From positions 24,538,285 through 24,602,284 of the forward strand of contig NC_054083.1 in assembly GCF_017562075.2 (NCBI RefSeq): a stretch of DNA of 64,000 bases. The letters run 5' to 3'. This DNA is from Anopheles merus. Taxonomy: Eukaryota; Arthropoda; Insecta; Diptera; Culicidae. The notes under the pieces were generated by a model. It worked only from the letters and a program-made list of their open reading frames with translations. It did not search any database and was not told the DNA's origin. Each line of letters opens with the position of its first letter. The first letter of the stretch is position 1. This document shows, one piece after another, positions 22,457-35,500 of the stretch. The position numbers and the translations under genes are program-made.

Positions 22457-23550
22457 TTAATAATTGCTATGCCGCTGGGCACGCCGGCTACGATGAGGTT
22501 GTGTTTGCTGATACTGGCCCGCCGTGATGCTACCAAGAACTCGCTGTCGTCCTAAGCTAAGTGACTGCTGCTGCTGCTGTGACGGTGGCCGATGTTCCCT
22601 GACCCAATGGAAGATGTCGATAAAATATTCAACACCGCCGAAATCGCTCCCACTGCTGTGCGAACTGGTGCCCGCGGGCGTTTCCTCCTCACAGTCGAGC
22701 TCTCCCCAGCAGGAGCACGCCACCGTTGATCGATGATGGTCGAGGATGTGTATTAGGCGCGATCGATGTACTGGCTGGTTCGTTTTGCTATTGCGATGGT
22801 CCATGCGAACAAGCGGTCGATGGTAGTGGGCGGTGGTGTTGGTACGTTTGTAAGTAGCAGCGGCAGTGGTGGTGGTGAGGGTGGTATTAGCGTTTGTTGC
22901 GGACCGTTGCCAAGGAAGTCGACTCGAGGAAGCCACCACAGGAATGGTTGTTGCGCGGTAATCATTCCGTAAGGGCAACCGACCGTAACCGTTGGCGGTA
23001 CGGTTAGCGAAGGTGGTCCCGGTCGGTCCCGCGGCAGATGAATGATTACCTTGACCCATTAGTGGCATTATGAGCGCGGTCGCACCAGGTGCCCCCTGGC
23101 CGGTGCGGTTGCGACCGTGGTAATGGTGCTGATGTTCATGGCGATAGTGATGATTGTTATGATACGACCGGTGCGAGCCTACTGGCATCAGCCCGCTCGG
23201 TTTCAGCTGTGCCTTTGGCTGCGGTGTTGGTGGTGGTGGTGGTTGTTGACGATGATAATGGGATGATAGTGGTAGCATTCGTGTATGGAGTGGTGAAGAT
23301 GGTGATGCAGGTGTAGCAAGTGGCAAGTACGCGCTCGTCTTATCGACCGAAGCGATGGGCGGCAGTCGGTGCCAAATCGTGTGTAATACAATGTGCAGTC
23401 TACTACTTACGGGATAGTTGTTGCCGTCCAGCCTGACGGGCGGTTTGCCCGGACAGATGAGGTACGATTCGTGGTTTTCCAGCCGGCTCATTTCCGCCGG
23501 CCGACCTGCACCAAGGGGACGCCGCGGTTCCGGCACCTCCACCGGAGCGG
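22457..23550 (-). CDS. EGF gene, putative terminal exon with His/Gln/Pro/Thr-rich tail
   Basis: Acceptor TTTTCATTTGCAG. 363 codons to a stop at 22457-22459. The first 46 codons (APVEVPEPRR ... YLICPGKPPVRLDGNNYP) look like a folded or conserved end. At 23410 a strong donor-like GTAAGTAG follows them in phase 0. Reading through gives a further 317 residues: HHHH, PPPPP, TTTT and QQQQQ blocks, then a Cys-containing acidic part (VACSCWGELDCEEE). An open frame this long in mixed composition is unlikely by chance, so I favour read-through, with splicing at 23410 as a possible alternative end. Confidence 0.65.
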
Positions 23551-26500
23551 CTGCAAATGAAAAGCGTTAGAGGCGCTCACGTGGATGCTAAAAACCGCAC
23601 AGCTTACCCTTAACAACGACGCGGAAGTTACAGTTGGCACTTAACCCATCGGCATCGGTAGCGATGTAGTTGACGTAGTGCGATCCCACACTCAACGGCT
23701 GACCCGGTGTGTTGGACTTGTAGAGCTGCTTGATCTCCGATTGCGACTCAAACTTGGGCTCCGTCCAGAACACTGAGCGGGACGGTTCGCCTCGCTCTAG
23801 CTGCACTTCGAACGACTCGGGACAGTGTACGACGGTAGGAGGTTTCCTTTCTGCAATGGAAACTAGCATGAAAAAAGCTCCAACAAAATCTCACTTTCTC
23901 CAGAAACTCACCTCTTATTTTAATCACCACACGGCACACATCATTCACATTGCCCGTCGGGCTGCGGGCACGGAAGGTGACGATGGTTTCACCGGCCGGC
24001 AGCTCCACCTCCAGCTGCTTGCCCCACGGTGGATGCGAGTCGACGTACTTGTGCCAGTCGACATTCGTCGTCGGCCGCTCCATGCGCACCTTCATCGTGT
24101 ACTGTCCGAGCGGTAGTACCTCGTGCACGTCCGGCGGACACTGGATGAACGGTTTAATAGCAACCGGTGCTACAGTTGTCGGTGTCGTCGTTGTTAGCTG
24201 TTTAGGTGGCACTACTGAAGAGTCCAGCGGTACACAGGCCAGATTGTCTCCCGGTACCCAGGTTTGCGCCAGACTGCAGACAGCAGTACGCCTTGCAGCG
24301 GGCTTAAAACCAGGCTTACAGTGCAGCACGCAACGTTCGCTGGAAAAGATCTTGCCCGCCGTACAGGCAACTGGCAGGATGACTCCATTTTCCGGTCTGC
24401 TCAAGCGTGGACAGGCGAGCGCTGGTGTGAGACGAACAAAAATTATGAAATTAAAGAAAACTTTATATGTAAGCGATCAACCATTAATTACGTAACGCCC
24501 AATACTAGACCCTTTCTATTCCTCAACAGCGACCAAATATATCAATAGAAGCCTTCGAGGTTAATATCTTCACGGTCGTGAAACTGGTCCCGAACCTATA
24601 CCGATCCTGGAGTTCATCTCAAACTCATACTGATTCTTGAACTGTTCTGGAACTGATATCAATGTTCCTGGTCCCGATCCCAAACTGGTACTGTGACTGA
24701 TGGTAACCCATTACTTATCTTGAAACTGATCCTGATCCCATGCCGGTGTTGAAACTTATGATAAACTAATGCTGGTCTAGGGATAGATCATGAGTGGTCC
24801 AGAAACTCATCCCTGATACTTAAAGAACATAGAACTGATCCCGAATTCAATTCTTATTCCAAAACGGTACTGGAATTCATACTGTCTGCATATCGGTCCT
24901 TGACCAGGTCATTGGTTCATAATAGTTTAGGAACTTATCTTGAGCCTATATCCGCCCTGTAACTAAACCCATCTTCATACTAATTCAGGAACTAAATCAC
25001 AAGATCATCATAATCTTGCAACTCGTTTTGAACTCAACACAGGCCTGGAACTGGTCCTGCGACTGCTCATTAAAGCATACCAGTTCTCAAATCTATCCAT
25101 GACACATACTAATTCTGGAACAGGTTCTTAACCAATAGCGGTTCTGAAACTGCATCTGAAAAATTGCATTCCCATTTTTATCGATCCTACAACGACCCTG
25201 GCAATGATTCGAAATCTATTCCGGTCCTGGAAATAATATCAAACTCATACAGGTTCTGAAATCTATCCCGAATGCATAGTGGTCCTCGGTTTGATCCTTA
25301 TCTCATACCAGTCCTAGAAACCCTGAACCCATACCTGTTCTGATTCTTATCCCTGACTCATACCAGTTCTGCAAACTGATGTAGAACAAATCAATAACGC
25401 TAAACGGTGCTACCTCTTCCTCTTAAGAACGTTACGTAACTTATGGATGACCCGTCGAACGTGCGACTACTTACGAACACAGATGGACTCCCCTTCGTCC
25501 CATTCGCCCGTTCCGTTGCAGTGCCGCACGGACGGTCCGTGCAGCTTGAACCCCTTCTTGCACGTCACGATACACTTCGACCGGTAGAACAGTTGCGTCT
25601 TGTGGCGCGATCGTGTACATCGTACCTCCGCATTCCTCGGCGCTTCAAACGGTTTGCAGTTATCCGTCAGCTTGGCACAGTGTTTGCGGTCCTGCGTCAG
25701 CTTAAACCCAACCGGACAAGCGCACCGACTACCCCCGGCCGTATTGACACACTGTGCACCCGCTCCACAGCCACCATTGTCGATCGCACACTCATTAATG
25801 TCGATACACTGCCCAAGATCGTTCCTCTCGTACCCCTCGTAACACTCGCACCGATAGGATCCTTCCAAATTCACGCACCGCTGCTGACAGTTGTGATCCT
25901 TTGCCTGCAGACACTCGTTATGATCGATGCAGGACGCTTGGTTCGTTTTGTTCAACGTGTACCCTTCCCGGCACGAGCACACCGGCTGTCCACCCTTCAG
26001 GCTGCAGTAATGCTGACAGCCGCCATTCCTCAGCGCACACGGATTCGACACCTCACAAGCTTTCCCGTCCGCCATTAGACTGTATCCCGGATGACAACCG
26101 CACCGATAGCCACCGTCTCGGTTCACACACAGCTGGCTGCAGCCACCGTTCAGTACCGCACACTCATCCACATCACTGCACGTGGCCTGATCGTCCCCGA
26201 GCACCATACCCTCTGGACACCGACACTCGAAGCTTCCGTGCGTGTTCTCGCAGATATGCGAACAACCCGCGTTGAAGTTGTTAATACGACACTCGTCCAC
26301 ATCCACACAGCTCACACTATCCACGTCCAACCGCAATCCGGACGGGCACGAACACACAAACCCGCCCTTCGTATTCACACAATCATGCGTGCACGTTCTC
26401 AGCTCATCGCTACACTCGTCCACATCGGAGCAGGTGCGATTGTTCGCTTCCAACCGATGGCCATCCTCACATCCACAGTGGTACGATCCGATCGTATTAA

Positions 26501-29500
26501 TACAGCGATGCTCACAGTCACCCCGGTTAGGTAGCGTTTCACACTCATCCACATCTTCGCAGCTTAACCGGTTCCGTCCCAGCTTGAACCCTACCGGACA
26601 CTCACACTCGTACGCGCCGGGCACGTTCACACAGTGGTGCGAACAGTCGTGCGTACCATCATTACACTCATCCACATCACTGCACGTACGCTGATCATCC
26701 TGCAGACTGTATCCGATCTCACACGCACACCGATGTCCGCCCGGCAGATTGATGCAGATGTTCGAACAGTTACCATTATCCACAATACACTCGTCCACAT
26801 CCTGACAGGCGTGACGATCATGCCGCAGCTCGTACCCATCCGGACACCTGCACTCGTACGACCCCGGACTATTCACACACTCATGCGAACATCCACCATT
26901 GCCCCGCGACGCACACTCATCCACATCGACGCACGTTTTCTGATGCTCCGAGTCGAGTTGGAAGCCCTTCGGACAGGAACAGCTCACCACACCATACTCG
27001 TAGTGGCAGCCGTGCGAACATCCACCATTGTTAAGCTCACACTCGTCCACAAAGTCGCACGTTCGATCGTCCTCCTGCAGAAACAGGCCCTTCGGACACG
27101 AACACTGATGGCCGCCGAGCAGATTGATGCACACGTGCGAACAGTTCCCGTTCCGTTCCTCGCACTCGTTCACATCCATACAGGTTCGGGCATTCTCCGC
27201 CAGCTTGTACCCTGCGTGGCACGTGCAGTAGTACGAACCGGCCGTATTGTGGCAGTTGTGATCACAACCACCACCGCGCGCATTCGCGCACTCATCCCGA
27301 TCGACGCATGTGCGTCTATCCGACTCGACCAGCTCGTACCCTTCGTAGCAGCTACACCGATAGCCTCCCTCGTAGTTCAAACAGCTCTGCGAACAGCCAC
27401 CATTGTCCCTCTCACACTCGTTCACATCCTCACAGGTACGCCCATCTCCCCCCAGCACCATGCCAGCCGGACACAAGCACACCGTCTCACTGTCCTGATC
27501 GCACGTATGGGAACAGCCTCCATTGTTCACACCGCACAGGTTCATCGTTTCGCACGTCTTGCCATCCTCCGCCAGCTCCATATCGTCCGGACAGTCGCAG
27601 TACGTTTCCCTATTGTAGAAAGTGCAGATGTGCGAGCAGCCCCCATTATCCTTCCGACACAGGTCCATCTGCCGGCAGATACCGTACTCGTCCAGCTCCC
27701 GACCCTCAGGACACACGCACTTGTAACTACCGTACGTGTTGCGACACTCAAGATCCCCACACACCCCATCCAGCTCGTTCGTTTCCCGCTCGCACTCGTT
27801 CACGTCATCGCACGTCTTCCCATCGGCTGACAGCGTTAACCCTGCCGGACAGGCACATCGGTACGACCCGGGCGTATTGTGACACTCGTGGCTACAGTCA
27901 TGCTGCCCCGGCATACACTCATCCCGCTCTTGGCAGCTGTGCTGACCCTGCACATACCCCTCGGGACACTCGCACCGATAGTCGCTTTCCATCCTCAGAC
28001 ACCGGCCCGGTTCGCAGTGTCTTCGCTGATGCTTGTTGCAACCCTCCTCCGCGCGGCACGTCTTCTGGTCCACCTCATCCAACAGGTAGCCGTCCGGGCA
28101 GTGGCACCGGAAACCTTCCACCTCGTCTACGCACTCGTGCGAGCAGCGCGTTTTGTTCGGGTTTTCGTACAGATCTTGGCAAAAGTCTCGCACGCACGTG
28201 CGCCGATCGTTATTCAGATGGAACGCAACCGGACAGCGACACTCGAACGAACCGACCGTGTTGTGACACTCGTGCGAACACGCTGATCCTCCCTCGCCCA
28301 ACTCGTCGTCGTCGCTCGCAGCACATTCGTCCACATCCTGGCAGTGTTTGTCGTCGTCAGCCAGCTCGTACCCAGCCGGACAGGTGCACTGGTAGCCTCC
28401 GAACGCGTTCTGGCAGTAGTCGCACCCGTGTTCCTGTTCCTCGCACTCGTTGATATCTGTTGGAGAGAGTATGTGTGTCAGTGTGGTGGTTTTTAAATAA
28501 TTCAAGTATATCGGACAGAGTGGACACTATCAAAGTATTATTATTAGCTTAATAGCTCTTCAAAGTTATTGCATTTGACCCTTTTGTCTTTTATTTTGCA
28601 TAGCTATGGGCGTTTTACTGTTTGAGTAGCACTTTTGTATGATTTAGTCATGTATTCGCCTGCACATATGCGATTCATGTGCGCCTGCACATATGCGATG
28701 AGATTCACACAGTAACATTAAGTAATGTTGTTGTAATATTATAGAGGTTTTGGACCTCGTGGGTCTCTTTCGCCACGAGGTCCAAAACCTGTATTAAAAT
28801 AAAATAATACAAAAGGATAAGTTTAACTAATTTTGTAGTAATATAATACGTAATTGTTCATATCTTCAAGCATATCGTAAGGTCATCAAGGAGATATCTT
28901 GTACCTTTATATCCTTTGTTATGAAAATGGGTAAAAACTCAGTCAATAGGTGTTCTCTACGACATGAAGAATCAGTGACTTTTCGAAAATTGGTTATTTT
29001 TTGCAATCTGTAAAACACTGTAAAAATTGTCTAAAAACGCACATTGTAGAATAAGAAAGAACAAACTGCTCTTTCGCATATGCTATACTGTTTTGTAACG
29101 TGCGTTGATGTTCCAAATTTCGAAATATATTGCTTTCGCAGGAATGGACTGGCCCACCATGGCACTATTTTCCTGTTATATGTAAAGAATATCATATGAC
29201 TGTTTGCGCACTCTAAACGCTCGAAAAATCCGTGCATCTCTGAATATGATCTTTCATTGAAAACGTCCCATTCTATCGACCATTTTGAATGGAACCTTTT
29301 CTTCGAAATTGAAAATTTACAGTTTCGTACTTGCTGTGTTGTTACCCAATATTATATCATTTTTCGCCTGAAAGTTTGCATTGTCTTTCTCAGTAGCCTC
29401 ACAGCAACACCGTTCAAGCACCATGATATCCCTCCAACGCTACGTTTTCCAATCACCAAAAGTTACACACATTATTTTGTTTTCATTAACTTTGAACGAT

Positions 29501-32500
29501 AATGCTTCTCGTCCAGCAAGCTCTCTCAGAATAGCCGACACGCTGAACCCACCCAACCATCTATGTTTGACTTCAAACAACTACCGTTTCTTCTGCTTCC
29601 AACTATCCACCGTGCTGTTTTCCATCCAATCGCTACACATTAATGGTAAAATGATTATCCATCCCTTGTCTCGGCAAGCTTTGTTGGTTATCAAATAGTG
29701 ACTAGAGCGGGCACAACACCTGGTTACCGGGCGCCGTGCAGCGAGCGTAGCGCCCGAACAGTGTGCTACATCCTAAATCCTGTCGCTGGAAAAACCCGCC
29801 GCACCCATCTGTTCGACACGCGTGCGGCTAAAAACATGCCGGTACACGCGTAATCAACGAACAAATTACGAGCCATGATTAACAGCAAAACGGGCTCCAC
29901 CCGTAACCCCAGCTGGCCGCTCTGGTCATAATGCCAAACGTGTCTCTGCAAGCACTAGTCGGAAAGCAGCAGCACGAGGATTCTACAGCTTAAACATTGT
30001 AATAACGATCAAATCCATGCTCTGCACCACCAAAAAGGAAGAATGTACGGCGTATGTTTGGTGACACGCTGAACGCTTGTTCCGAAACAGGCGCACCGGA
30101 AAAACGCGCCTGCCTATATGCTTTGGCCGCATACAACTGTCGCTAAAGAGTTGTACGGCGCCAGTAGCGCAGGTTGCCACATGGCGTGTATTCGTTTAGG
30201 CGCGGTACAATATTTTTCCCGCCCGTCTGAGCAGCTTTTCTCGTGGAGCAGAACCGCTCGGTGCTTCATCTACTCAGCATCCCGCAGCACTCTTGCCTTT
30301 GCTTGCTAACTAACTTTCTACAATATTCAATTAACGGGCTCGAGCGACCACACCGGCACACTCGTACGCAGGTTGAATCCATGTGTGTGTGTGCATCTAC
30401 CACCTCACCCCACACGGGATGAAGCAGGAACGACAAGCGTTTTATACCCATCATGGGTAAAATGCAAACGAGTCGCGCAGAATTCAGGCAGATGGCAAAT
30501 TTTGTGCTAAAACTCATCGCCAGCGTGTGCGTCAGTGGCTGGTGCCCGATGATGATGAGCGCGTACCGGCGCGATCTGGCCGGAACTATTTGCATAAATA
30601 TAGCGAGCGTGTTGCGGTTTCATTGGGTTGGTGGCGAAGCGGTTGACTCGAGCACCGGCCTCGGCCTCGGCAGCGGGAGCTAATCGAAACGCTAACTAAC
30701 CTGTCGACGCAACTGACGGTGGTTTTGCAGTTGGGTTTGGGGTGAAGAATGGTTCGGTCCGTGCTGGCGTTGGGGAGCGACATTTTAAAACAAACGCACG
30801 ATGGTAACGGATTTTATCGTGACGTGGGACTAATAGAAGGATACCGGAAACGGGGTGCTTGTGTTTCTAAATATAGGAAATTCAATTTAAATTTTATGGC
30901 TACAAGTATGCGATGCTTACTTGCGCTCAGTTCAATAATGTATTTCAGCCCGCTTGGTTCATAATTAGTGTGCCGTATATGCTACACTAGTCGATAATAA
31001 TGAAAAAAAATCAGGTGGTTTTTATTTTACACTTCACAATCATAGTGATTTTTACCGTGTTTTTATGTTCTACAAATAATGGGTTAAAAAAGAATACATA
31101 ATTAAAGGTCGCTTTTACATCAAAAGCTGTCATAGTTTTTTTGTATTCAACTTTATATGGAAAAATATATCTCCAACAATAACTTAAAATTTTTATATTT
31201 TGATTCAATTCAAATAAAATAATTGCGATCAGATGGAATTCATAAGCTTATCAACACTGCCTGGGTGGTTTGATGTACATGCCTGTTATACGTCTGCAAG
31301 TGAAATATCAAAATAGATTTTTTTAAACTATAATTAATCCTTGGTACAAAAGGTACAAACAGGGATTTTTCATCATTTAAATAAGCACTGTAAAGGCCGC
31401 CTCCTGTCGTCAAGCTAACCAGCAAACAAAATGGTTAAAAACAAATTTCAACGAAGTTTTTTTCGTTCATTCGTCAGTTTTCCCAGCGCCTAAATGTATG
31501 CATGTTTCATCCAACTGTCCTGTGTTAAATAGAAATATTATTGCCTTACTTTTGAAGTTGTAATTATTCTTTTTATTTCAATGCATATTAAACACGCCAG
31601 TCATCAATTCCAATTATATCGACAAAAATATATATATTTTAAAAAAATAAACTGCATACCTTCCGGCGCTCAATTCGATTTAGCGTGGGAAAAGAAACCG
31701 TTTTGATCAATGTTGTTCTTACATTGAAGTATTTTGACTGATTTCGACATCTACTTTGTTAGAAATAATACAAACGACAATCTATAAAAAAGGGTAACTA
31801 TTAATTCTGCTTTAAAATCCATAATTTACCAGAATCTATTGCCTAACTTTAAGCGCAACGCCGTTACAGTTAAAGTTTACTTCCCGCTTTGGCTTGCTGC
31901 AAGCAAACCCTACCACCAAACACACCCGAACGGGTGTCTAACTTTCTTTTCCGCCAATGCTTTACGACGCAGCAGTGCGCTGCATTTAAAGTATGATCCC
32001 AGGTTCCGGTTCACCTCCAATCGGCTTACGGTGTGTGTACGGATCATTAACATTTTAACAACCTACAACAACCGGTCGCGTGCGAAACCACGCAAAACAA
32101 GGTGAGCAGCGTGTGCAGCAAAGCTATGCTACCGGCCCGAAGTCTGATCGATCGGAGAAGCCTTCCGGAGCGTCCCTAAAACCATCCCGTCAGCGAAGGA
32201 AAACCACAACCCAAGGGTGTCTTCATTACGCCTAGTGAGCAAGCCGTTTTCCCTCCCGGCTGTGTACGTGATGGTGGTTGTGCCGCAAATAAAGTTTGAT
32301 CGTAAATTCACTCACAACGCTCCCTTCTTGCCCTTCCCACCCGTATAACCACCCGGCGACCTGTAAAAATAAACGACCTACAAAAAAATTGCGCCCATTC
32401 TCGTGCGCTGCTCAGTTTCACCGATGGAAATTCGGCCATCCTCGCTGTTCCGTCCTGGTTACCTCCCATCGTCGGGAGGTTTTGTTGCTCTTTACCCTAA

Positions 32501-35500
32501 GCAAACCGCAACCGTGGCCGGTGGAACCGTTGTTTAAAGTTCATTCACTCCGCCGCAAGCTTTTTACCTTTCCATGCCGGGCCGGTTCGGTCGGATGGGC
32601 TCTCACTCACCTTCACAAGTGCCTGCCGTTGGATTCCATCGCAGTCCTTCATCGCAATGAACCGACGGTGCCACTTGGACGGTAGGCCGCACGTCCCTGC
32701 CATCATCCTCCTCCTCATCATAGTCTGAGTCTTGGTCCTCACGGTCCTGCTCCTCCTCGGAAGTGCTAATCGCTGTGTGTCTATCACCTGAACTAGCGAC
32801 TGGAGTAGGTTGTTGAACGCGATCGACCCGTTCAGGCGCGCTGTCATCCTCTTCTTCCTCTTCATGCTCATCTTCCTCTTCCTCGGCTTCATCGACTTCT
32901 TCCTCTCGATCGGTTTCAAGATCGATCGGGTCGCGGTTTTCATGCGCCGACTCCGGCAGCGGCCGCTCCTCACCGTGATGATGTCGATGGGCATGCGTTG
33001 AGGTACGGATCGGTGGCACTGTCACGTCCGGTATCGCTTCGGTCTCGTTTTCCCGCTCCGCGCTATTGTCTTCCGCACGGTGGCGTGAAGTTTCCTCATC
33101 GCTTCCGGCACTTTCCACTGATTGATGAGCTTCTTGAGGCAATTCATTTTCGCTCAATCGATTATGCGCTTCCGTGTGCTTATCACTCTCGCGATCCTGC
33201 TCGCCACCGTCCTCATTTTCGCTTTCATCTTCACCTTCACCTTCTTCTTCCTCTTCCTCTTCCTCTTCTTCTTCTTCTTCTTCCGCTGGTTCGTCATCCT
33301 CGTGCGGTTTGGAACGCTCCAGGCAGCGATAAGAACCGAATGTATTTTCGCACCCATCAGCACATCGTTCCAGCGTGGCTTCATTTTGACACTCATCAAT
33401 ATCTGGTACCGATGGCGACGCCGGCATAAGTGATGGGAGAGTGAAAGTTTATTAAGATTGTTTAAGAGCCACACTGCGATCAAATGGTTTCCAATGCGTT
33501 TGAGCTACAATGAGCATAACACGGCATAATGAGAAGCAGCGATAAGCGACAAGCGAGGCAAAACAAGGCGAAGCAGCGTGTTGATGTTCAACGGCCCATT
33601 GTGTACTTAATGACTAGATTTAAGGATGTTAGCACAATCATGTGTGGAGTTATTTATGATCTGTTTTCATACCAACCAAGCATTGATTTTATAAGCAATT
33701 ATATTTCCAATACTCGAGCTAATTTTCGCATACATACGATGATGCCGTGACCAGCATTGAGGATTGTCCCACATAAAACATTTAACATAACTCATTTAAT
33801 TTTGTTGTCCAAGCTACTGTTTGTAACATATATTAAATTTTTTCATGAAAACAATTCGCAAAAGAAATGTTTATTGCAGGCAGAAATTTATCTAATATTC
33901 AATCAATTTCCCCTTACGCTATATTTCGAGCATGCCTTTTACTCTCACAATCTTTCTTTCATCTTTGAGCGAACGTCGTAAGTGTGCTTATATATTTGCC
34001 GATGCAAGACTTACTTTATGGCGTAAAACTACTCTCAAACATTACAGGAAAAGCAATAGTGTCTCGAGCTAACTCCGTTCTCGGCGATGTATAAAACTAC
34101 TTTTCTCCCTTACCGACGACTTCATCATTCAGCCTTCTACTGTGTCAACGACAGACAAGTGCAAGTACACACAAAAGATCACCAATCTGCAAGGACTTTC
34201 CCCTGAAAGGAGCCCATACTAATGCTCACAACCTCCAAGTGCATGCTGCGTTCCTTCAACACGTGTCAGGCAGGCTAGCCAACCAGCAGATGGAATTGGA
34301 ATTGAGTTTATTTCCTTGCAAGGCTTCACAGTTCCTGGCAATCGATGGAAAAATTCACAGGAAGTGCAGAGCCATTTTTACCAGCTTTGAGTTGATTTTC
34401 GCTCAAACTCACCGACCCCCACACATAGCTACACAAAAATAAGTTGATGAAGGTTGTTTTGTGCTTTCTTGTAGGTTTGCGTATCCTTTTTTTCTTTTCT
34501 TTTCCTTTTTTCATTCCAAAGAATACATTCTCTTGTGCCAGCGTCGCAACTATTTCTGGCCCAGCATTTCGAGCGGAAAATTATAAGTATAAATAATAAT
34601 AGAGTGCCGTCGTATCGGGCACTCCGTGTGCATCCACCAGCCCCAGAACGAACCGTATCTCTGTCTTTTACTCTCAACTTTCAACAAAGCAACCAAAAAT
34701 AATAAAAAAACGGCAACGAAAGTTCATGAAATTCTACCCGTTGCTCAAAACGTCGTCTCGCTTCACAGCTTCGACCACAGTGCCGCATCCAAAAGCTCGT
34801 GCGTTCCCTTTTTTCTGTGGAACGAAAATCACAAACCCACGAGACGGCGAAGACACACAGCACAGCAGCCGGTACCACAAGCATCACAAATATGGTTCTT
34901 CGTTCTACAGCAATAACAACAAAAAAAAACAAGACACGAAGAACAAAATGCCCGCAAAAAGACGAAGAGAAAAACACTCTGCCACAACAAGGCTCCTGTC
35001 AGATTCCAACGATAATGCGGATGATGCCCGGACGCACTGCGATGATGTCTCGAAAAGGGTACATCAACCTAACACTGTACAACGGGCCACATCGTGCTGC
35101 CGCTGCGCCTGCTGCTGAAGAAAGCAGAGAGGAAAAGTTCCCGAAACTCCCAAACCCACCAGAGCTCGGCCCAAAACCCGGGCTCGGTGGTTTCGAGACT
35201 TTTTGGGAAAATATTTTCATAATCCCCCAATCCCTCTGCTCCGTCAATACAACCTCTGGAACGCTTCCTGGGCCGCGGAATGAATGAAACTTTTTTCTGC
35301 CCTCTTGCACCGCATGCCACGGGAGTTCCTTACGCTGTCTATCGTACGTCGAGCGAAGTGGCCGCCTTTTCTGATGAGGCTGTGCGTTTCGGCAAGAGAC
35401 ACGCCGTGTCGTCGAACAGTGCAGCACAGCGCGTCCGCCAAATTCGAACCTCGGCTTCGCGTTAGCCATTTCCCACACCCACATCGGCATAAACACGGCG

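Noticed and set aside
26634..28453. Long plus-strand open frames (398 and 381 codons) opposite the EGF exon
   Set aside because: They are antisense shadows: the regular Cys codons and GC-rich third positions of the EGF repeats remove stop codons on the other strand. No splice sites or domains support them.
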